DNA from: Silurus meridionalis | Taxonomy: Eukaryota; Chordata; Actinopteri; Siluriformes; Siluridae | Assembly: GCF_014805685.1 (NCBI RefSeq) | Contig: NC_060886.1 | Span: forward strand, 13,809,608-13,873,607 | Direction of reading: 5' to 3' | DNA length: 64,000 nucleotides | Shown: positions 40,508 to 64,000 of the stretch, piece by piece | Layout of the letters: every line of letters begins with the position of its first letter | Position numbering within the stretch: the stretch's first letter is position 1 | Notes under the pieces: model-generated | The model's database searches: none | What the model was told of the DNA's origin: nothing | Seen by the model: only the letters and a program-made list of their open reading frames with translations | Made by a program: the position numbers and the translations under genes

Positions 40508-42599
40508 TGCAAGAGAGAAATTCCACAATTGAACATCCAACTGTAATGTTACCAAAAGGTTGGTTTTGTGATAAATCAAACAAATAGGAAAATAATAAAG
40601 GAAAGATGTTCCAAACATTCTAATGATGCAAGTTCTCTGAAATGACCAGGAATAAGAACATTATTTTGTTTACTCGCCAACTGGTGCTCACCGGTGTCTT
40701 GGCGTTTGCGCTAACATGATACACGTTTGCACTTATCTGAACACAAGACATGATCTCATGTGGAGATCCCGACATTTGATGAAGTGTCCAGTCTACATTT
40801 CACACATTGATCCAAGGAAGAGATGCAATCATTCCTACCAGGTGCTATTATAGAGCCATTTTATTACCGTAATTAACAATTTGACAATGAAAATGTATGT
40901 CCTTTTGGTCCCTTTGTTCCACATTGTTGGCATTCATGATGTGACTTCTACTCATTAAAGAATTTTAAAGGATACACATGACAATAGAACTCATCCTCTC
41001 ACTGCTGCATTAATAACACTCACTTATTACATTTCACTTCAGTGTAAATCATAGCTGTGCTAGCCCCTAAACTGTGTCCTTTTTCTTTCTAAAGATGTGG
41101 TTGTTGTCATAACACAACCCGGTTTCGTAATGATGTAAACAATATCTGAATATAAAGATAACAAGATAAACAATCTGCATCTGTTATTGTCCATTTCTTT
41201 CCCTTCAGCATTATTTTTCTGCTGTGGAAAGATCCATTCCTAATGAGATATCGAGTGTTTCAGAAAGCAACAATAATGGACTATGTCAATAACTACCCAT
41301 GGGATAAATGATTTTCATAGGATGCTTACTTCCTACCTTGTAGTAATGCTTTGGGGGTGGGGGGTGGGGGGTTAACCCTCAAGTCTCTTCTAGCATAGTA
41401 AAGCTGCTTAAACCTGGCAGTATTAAATCACTGGAATAAGGACAATGTTCCCACCATGTGCCACAAAAGCTGGAACACCCATCTCCCATCGTAGAGCAGA
41501 GCCGCCCATTGCACTGAATGGCTCCCCTTTCTCTAGCTTTTGGGGGCTTCACCATCAACACCATCAATGGGAATAGTGTCCCTCCCCCACAATGGCTAAA
41601 TCGACTGTGGGAGTATTTTGGTCTCTACCCTTTTTCCCATCTCCTTATTGAATCCTCCTTGCACTGAAGCAAAAACAATATTGAGGAAAAGATGCATGCC
41701 ATCACGTCATCCTTCCTTTTTGAAAGCAGCGCATGAACCCGGCTTTACAAAACCAAAAACAGATCACACTTTCTAAAATGACTTAAATGGAAACAGAGAA
41801 CCCACACGCTCTTCTTTTTAATTCAGGAACATATTCTGGATCAAATGTTTTCTATAAATCGGCTTAAACAGGTTTTATTTCTGTGTTATTATACTTTTAA
41901 ATAGCTGTATAATCCGTTTCATTAAACAGATTAAATAACAGAAAGATGTATAATGCATAGCATGAAAATGTTTTTTTTTTGTAGCCTCTAGGCAAAAACA
42001 TTTAAACGAAATAGGTCAAGAAGAATTGAGAATCATTTACCAAAACAATATACTGATAATTAGTTTCTGATCCTTATGCATCAAGTGCTTGTAACGATTT
42101 CAACTCATTATGCAAATTACACTTTAACTTCTCTCATGGGAAAAGAAGCCAACATAAGGGTACTTTAAAAAGGTGCAATGGCTCAACACAGAATTTGCAC
42201 ACATTTCGCTTTCCTTGTTAGCCATGATCTGTGGGTAAACGTTTCATTTTAATTTCATGAAAAAGAACAGTTTAATAATGGCAAATAAATACATTGTATC
42301 AAACATGCAAACATTTTTTATCTACACAATTTTTGCAAGCATGTACTGTATAAAACAGTGGAAATACCCAGATGTGCGTTTTATACTGCTTTATTTACCC
42401 ACCATGTGCACATACTGATTTGTATCCATCCATGGCCATGATTGCATTACTGCCAATTATGCTTCAAATGAAATTTCAGGCTTTAATTATTTGTATTTTT
42501 TCCTGGTTGAATAGAAAAAAAAAACGCAAGAATCTGATGACACTCAAGACAAATGAAGCCTCTTCAGATGCAACAATAATAAAGTGTTATTAAGGCTGT

Positions 42600-43270
42600 A
42601 AACAGCGATCATCTCAGTAATATCATGGCTCACATTTCAGTGCCTGAGGAGAGCACAAGTCGCCTATCTGTGCTACACACAGCCGTGCGCTCGTAAACAA
42701 TATGCAGCCTTGGCTCAACGAGGCTGAATGGACCCAGACAATAATTTGATTTCCTCCTATCTTGTTATTTTTAGTGTACAGCTAGAGTTTTTCCAAATCA
42801 AAGCCCTCAACTGTTTGGCAAACATTCAATTCCCCCCACACCGCCACTCCATTCCCAGCTGCAGAACAAAGCCAAACAAAAGACAGCGTGGCATTCAATT
42901 CGCTTGAAAATCAGCCAAAGGCGCAGCTCTTCCATCTTTTCTAGCATTGATGGAAGACAGAATAATGATAGAGATTCATTAAATTCCCCCACCCCCAGAA
43001 AAAACTGGAGGACAACCCTGGAGCTGCGGAGCTTCTATTATCACAGGAATTCACTGCTAACACCGTTCCCTAAGAAGGGTGAAGAAAATGTCATGATTTG
43101 CTGTATGCTGAAGAAACAACACAAATGTCAGCATATTTAGTGGAGCATGGCGGTGCTCGAATTGAACTCTTTCCAAAGTTTTCAAAACCCTGTAAATCTC
43201 CGCAGACCTCCTCATTAGATTGTTATTGTGAATGATGGCCTTTATAAAATCTTTCAAGAGAAAATAAATC
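42600..43270. promoter_or_regulatory. Candidate conserved non-coding cluster
   Basis: Repeat-free balanced DNA with ACAATAATTTGATT, TTCATTAAATT and CTCATTAGATTGTTATTGTG sites, i.e. homeodomain and SOX-like motifs in close array. Open frames on both strands have no known domain. Confidence 0.3.
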
Positions 43271-43914
43271 AAAGATGACTCGACTTCGGGGTTTTTTTTT
43301 TTCATTTCCTGAGAAATGTCATATCTTTGGTCACACACACACAAAAACACACACAAGGAACCATTCTAATAGCATTTGGATTGTACTCTAAAAACAAAGA
43401 CTCAATCCTTTATTTATTCCTGACCTCTTTATGGTGATTAATGACTTTAGGGTAATAGTGCAAAGGGCACCAGTCAGAGAGACATCAAGCCAAAAGGTAA
43501 AGAATTCTGTTAAATACAGCAAACATGCTCAAGCTGGCCAGTGTTTTTTGTTTTGTTTTGTCTTTTATATTATCACAGGTTGGGATGAAACAAACAACCA
43601 GTGAATTATAACCTCGCTGGGACTGAATGGCTGAACACCAAATACACTTGCTGATAACAGCTTGTGACATCATGTTTGTCAGTTTGTGTTTATTAGAACA
43701 GTAAGGGTTAATTTTTTGTAAGCATCATAATCTAAATAAGTGCACAGACAACACCACAAGGCTGTGCTAAAGGTGATTTACTAACAATCAAATCCACTAT
43801 AAATGGCAACATGGTCATTAGACTACATTAGAACACATGCAGCTTTCAATGATGTGAGGAAAAAAATGTCTCATAACCACGATACAACGAAAATGAGTGA
43901 TATTATTGAAAAAG

Positions 43915-43918
<4 letters not shown>

Positions 43919-43959
<41 letters not shown>

Positions 43960-43966
43960 GGGGGGA
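43919..43966. repeat. (GT)n plus G-run
   Basis: GT dinucleotides to about 43957, then a run of G. Confidence 0.95.
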
Positions 43967-43969
43967 ACT

Positions 43970-45958
43970 GTGATTTTGTAACATCACTCAATTGCATAAG
44001 GCAATGTTCACCGAATGCCAGAGGCGAATACTAATATTGTGAGGAATGATTCAAAGTCATGTGATGCCAATCCTTTTGAAAATCATGGTATATTATAGGT
44101 TTATTATATATAGTGACCAACTCTCACTTTTTGTCTTTCTTCTTGAAGAAGGAAAGAAAGGTGCCTTTCTGGCTTTACAAGACTGATTGCACCATGTCAC
44201 TGAGCTGGTCTTCTTCAAAAGGTAGCTGAGTCTAAGGTTAGTGTCAGTCAGCTCAGGTTCCTCTCCATTAAACTTTTATTCCTGTTGTCTTCACATGACT
44301 GATGTCTGAACGTCAGAAATAATTCATATGGCACGTTTTAAATATGCACCGTTGAGACGATGATGGTCATGGACTCTTTACTTTACTAGTTTGTATTAAT
44401 GAGTGGGATTCATTTGGGGTGATATTAAGTGAGACTTTCGGTTTCTGTGGATGCATCCGGACTGCTAAAGCTGTGCAGAGGGGGCTTGTGTTCTTCAACC
44501 TTAGCAAAGCTGTCATAAGTTCATTATGGAAAGAAAACCCTGCTTTACATCTAAAAAAGAGATCTGTGCATCCAATGACATGGCTAAATCAACTAGCACA
44601 TTCATATGGACACTTGTTTGAAGGCTGTACATAAATGTGTGCGCATCCAAAAATGGGTCACGTCACGACTGCAACTTCCCTAACGGCTATAATTGTCATT
44701 TCGTTAATACTAAAGCAATGCGCTGAATAAAAAAAAAAAAAAAAAAAAAAGAGTATACGACACGCTAAATTGTTAAGTTTCCAAACAAATGCTGAAAGGC
44801 GTAGAAGCATTGTAACCAGTGGAACACAGCGATGAATCAATCAGTAACCACACCATTCATTAAGTTGTGCAGTGAATGAGACTGCATGAATATTGATAGA
44901 AACGTGAAGTGTAAATTAGCACAATAATTTGTATGTAATCAACAGATTTTAATGTCTCATTTACACTTAAATGAAACACGTGTGGGGGGAAAGAAGCGTT
45001 ATTTTGAACCAAGGGTTTCTCTCTACCTATGCAAAATAATTAATGTATGCAATGATCTTTCCACACATTCATGTTCTAAAAAGAAATCATTCTGAGAGCC
45101 ATGGTGACTAGGTGGGTCTTTGTATTCAAAGTGCGGCACCTTCACCTCCTGAGATATGTTTATAGGGTTTGCACACAATGAGAACCCTTGTGCTCCTCGC
45201 TGACCTGCACGCTCGTCACTTCCAGTCTTCAACACGTACACAGGTCAATATAAACACTCAACAGTGCCCCCTGCTGTTCCTCAATATCCTATCTGTCCTG
45301 ACTATCTGCTCTGAAGTCATTCTGGTGGCTTTGGATTCGTCCAAGCTGCACTAAAAACATCCAGATAGTTTCCAACTTCGCGTGGTGAGCAGAATCATTC
45401 GAGAAAAAAAAAATCATTCCATCACATAAACGGATTCACGCTTTCTATGAATTTCTTGTCAATATAGAACGATAATGATTGTGATATCAAGCTAACAATA
45501 ATGGATTTTTTCAACATTTCTAATCCAGAACAGCTGATCACAAGGTTTGCAATATTAGGAAAGTTATTTGAAAAACAAACAAACAAAAAACAACATGATA
45601 CACAGCCTAGGTCAGTTGTTTTCAATATTATTTACAAATACAAACAAACATTCAGATCTCAGTCTTCCTGTTATATGAATAGTATGCTGTTTGGCTTAGA
45701 AAGAAAACCTGTGCAGCCTTTTTTCTGTCTTTTTCCTGCAGGAAGAACTTGAACTTTGATACGCAATCAATGACAGAACACATGCATGAGGAAGAAAGAA
45801 GAAACGACAATGCCAACTGTTATAAAATAATAAAAAAAATGTGATAAGAAAGTCTGAGTCCTATCAAGAAAATGTTGCTCAGAAAAGGTTTTTTCCTCCA
45901 ACACAAGGACCATTTGAACCATGTGAGGGCATTTTTAATGTCCTTTTCTTCCTCCTGA

Positions 45959-45989
<31 letters not shown>

Positions 45990-46800
45990 GCCTGTGTCAG
46001 AAGTGTCTGCTTTGCTCAGACTGCTCAGTATCTACCGCATGTCCATTCACTAATATCTTCTCATCTCCTTGTCTCTCTGTCTGTGAATCATTGTGGGGTT
46101 TCAGCATCTCATCTCACGCAGAGTTGTATTGTAGAAACCCCACTGCATTTTCATTATTAATAGTACAAAAGCATAAAAAAAGAAATGTGTTATACGAGGA
46201 GGAGATCCTGCTAGACTGCAGTAAACCGAATAGCCAATAAGACATACTGTTTCACAAAAACAGAAGGTCCACTTCTGATGGCTGTCCAGCTCATTTCTGT
46301 GGAAACCTCGTTTCTTTTCCTAATGACTGGAAACTCATCAAGGTGAGAAAAGCAGCAGAATTTCCTCGAAGGAAACAAAAGAAATGGCAAATGCCTCACG
46401 ATGAGGGGCAGCATTTTAAAAACGTGAGCAAAACAAAACAAAAAATAATAATAAACGACTCCTGTGATCTGAGGAGGAAACGTGAGTGGCAAGACAATCT
46501 GTAGTGGGATAAAAGAAACGCTGTCTGCATTCGCCTGCTCCTTTCTAGCAATTGTTGAAGAAGACTAATTACTTTAGCTGTGGAAGAGAATGAGGAGTAA
46601 ACACGGGTTTGTAACGTGAGAGAGAAGGAAACTGCAGCACACTTGAAGAGGAAAACGTGGAGGAAACTTCAATCACTGATGGCACTGTTTTTACACGCAA
46701 CAACAGCATACAGCTCTAAACCATGCCAGAGAGAAAGTCCAGAAGGTTTATAGATTAATATCATTACTAATACTTTAATGCTTTTTTATTTAGTCGTGCT
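43970..46800. other. Intronic or upstream DNA with simple repeats only
   Basis: Holds a poly-A run near 44728-44750 and the (TCTG)n tract. No exon or transposon recognised. Confidence 0.35.
45959..45992. repeat. (TCTG)n microsatellite
   Basis: About eight tetranucleotide units. Confidence 0.93.
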
Positions 46801-46821
46801 CTAGATGGAGAATGCATACAT

Positions 46822-46823
46822 AC

Positions 46824-46857
<34 letters not shown>
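46822..46857. repeat. (ATT)n microsatellite
   Basis: About twelve trinucleotide units. Confidence 0.94.
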
Positions 46858-46859
<2 letters not shown>

Positions 46860-46989
46860 CATTCACTTTGGCAGAACTCTAAACCCTGGAGAAGTTCCAC
46901 AAACCTTTTCCAGACACTAAAATAATCAAATAATTTCGTGCATTACCTCTTTCTTTGCTTCGGTAAGGTGTAAAAAGTCTCAGTATAAA

Positions 46990-47335
46990 TGGTGTCCGTG
47001 CTGTAGACCGCGCTGGTGCGTGTTATCCCTTATAACCGCGAGCGACTCGCACCCACTGTACCTGCAGCTGCTCCACTGTGCCGGATGGGCTCGCGAGCGC
47101 AGGCTACTATAAGAGCAGTTCAAATTCGAACCGAAAGGGGGAACCGCCGAGCGCGCGCGACATCGCGCCGCAAATTTATCGTCGGCAACCCGATGACAAC
47201 ACGATCTACGCTTTCGACACGACGGACAGCGTTAATCTGAACGGGTCGGTTGTCAGATATTGGAAACGTTTGAGTCGGTATAAACTATTTGGTGAGATCA
47301 TCCCCCCCCTACGCACGTGTAATAGTTTGCTCCAA
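46990..47335. promoter_or_regulatory. CpG-rich segment, candidate sema5b promoter and first exon
   Basis: In an AT-rich window this 350-base stretch is dense in CpG (runs such as ccgagcgcgcgcgacatcgcgccgc). It lies less than 1 kb from pdia5 and on the side from which sema5b must be transcribed. On the minus strand CTGCAG|GTACAG (intron from 47061) could be a 5' splice donor for a non-coding first exon. The plus strand is open in two frames (47016-47240, 47078-47338), but neither product resembles a family I know; CpG-rich DNA often lacks stops. Confidence 0.35.
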
Positions 47336-47458
47336 TAAATCTATGAGTTTCCATGGCAATTGATTAACTGTTTGGGGTGCACGAGCTCAAGGTGTGCTAC
47401 TTACACAGTTTACTTACACTGGTAATGAATTTGGGACTAAATTAATCTCATTTACAGG

Positions 47459-47507
<49 letters not shown>

Positions 47508-47809
47508 CTTGACTCAGTGTTCATTGTAAAAACCGTGACTGATCTAGGCTAATGTAGTATTTTAGATCTAATACATCTAGATCAATTGTGTTGTTAACCC
47601 TAGGCCTGATCTTGTATTTAGCAATACTGGAAAACGTAATAATATTTTATCATCAAAATCTAAGATTTATATTTAAATCACTTTGAAATGTGTGATGTTT
47701 AAACAAAATAGGGTTCATGCCCTCATACAAGTCAAAACTGCCAGATATCCTACTCATCAAGCAAATGTAGGATTTAAAGAAAGTTTTTTCCACCTGTAGT
47801 CACCAAGAA
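47336..47809. other. Intergenic spacer between sema5b and pdia5
   Basis: Contains a (CA)n tract at 47463-47507 and otherwise AT-rich sequence. No gene seen. Confidence 0.5.
47463..47507. repeat. (CA)n microsatellite
   Basis: About 45 bases in the sema5b-pdia5 spacer. Confidence 0.96.
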
Positions 47810-47897
47810 ACTACATTTCCGCGCATGCTCCGCGCTCTCCCCGAAGGCTTCGAGGAAAGCGCAACGCGCATGCGCAGCCAGACGTGGCAGCGGCATC
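47810..47897 (+). promoter_or_regulatory. pdia5: pdia5 core promoter with ZNF143/THAP11-like and NRF1 motifs
   Basis: This short CpG-rich block just upstream of the start codon has no TATA box. ACTACATTTCCGCGCATGC (47810-47828) resembles the ZNF143/THAP11 (SBS) element ACTACA-x-x-TCCC-x-x-x-ATGC. CGCGCATGCGCA (47865-47876) is a perfect NRF1-type palindrome 22 bases before the ATG. Both are typical of housekeeping TATA-less promoters. The start site presumably lies between them and the ATG; it cannot be placed exactly. Confidence 0.6.
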
Positions 47898-63874
<15,977 letters not shown>

Positions 63875-64000
63875 GTGAGTATCTCTTTTTAGGGCCTACG
63901 CAGATCGACTTTCCATCCTCCGCGTTTGCCTGGTGTGGGAACTGCATGCGGAACAAAAGCAATGAGTTAGACAATCTGCAAGATTCGGCTGTTCTGTTGT
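63875..64000 (+). other. pdia5: pdia5 intron 6 (start only)
   Basis: Begins with GTGAGT; the gene continues beyond the window. Confidence 0.85.

Noticed and set aside
47110..47130. ttcaaattcgaacc considered as a tRNA T-loop
   Set aside because: No acceptor or anticodon arms at the right spacing; it is a simple TTCGAA palindrome in CpG-rich DNA.

Overview
The window is vertebrate nuclear DNA, almost certainly from a ray-finned (teleost) fish. It is AT-rich and intron-dominated, with long dinucleotide microsatellites ((CA)n, (TA)n, (GA)n), GT-AG exons, and fish-type transposon relics: a DIRS-like retrotransposon, an RTE-like LINE tail, Tc1/mariner-like pieces, and hAT and TTAA-target MITEs. 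Several repeats look like those common in otophysan fishes such as catfishes, but the species cannot be fixed from this sequence alone. There are no bacterial-style operons, rRNAs, CRISPR arrays or complete single-exon genes.

Two protein-coding genes are supported, arranged head to head. On the minus strand, one spliced exon (3905-4145; coding 3905-4091) encodes the start codon, signal peptide and first residues of a class 5 semaphorin, best called sema5b. The rest of its coding sequence lies beyond the left edge. On the plus strand, six exons (47898-47963, 55297-55423, 57191-57278, 62583-62666, 62835-62880, 63782-63874) join in frame to encode about the first 168 residues of protein disulfide isomerase A5 (pdia5), which continues past the right edge. 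SEMA5B and PDIA5 are divergent neighbours in human too, which supports both names.

Layout: 1-3904 is sema5b intron. 4146 to about 47000 is the long 5' intron or upstream region of sema5b, filled with repeats, transposon relics and stretches of balanced, ATTA-motif-rich sequence that look like conserved non-coding elements. 47000-47340 is CpG-rich and may hold the sema5b first exon or promoter. 47810-47897 is the compact pdia5 promoter, with a ZNF143/THAP11-like motif and a perfect NRF1 palindrome. 47964-64000 is pdia5 exons and introns.

The two genes have unrelated jobs. Semaphorin-5B is a membrane guidance molecule with a sema domain and thrombospondin repeats. PDIA5 is an ER-lumen thiol-disulfide oxidoreductase. 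Their closeness suggests a shared intergenic control region, not a joint pathway. I found no convincing new biological system. The most unusual items are a 41-codon intronic minus-strand exon-like segment resembling an amino-acid-transporter helix, the arginine-rich extension ahead of the pdia5 signal peptide, and the density of candidate regulatory DNA in the sema5b intron.
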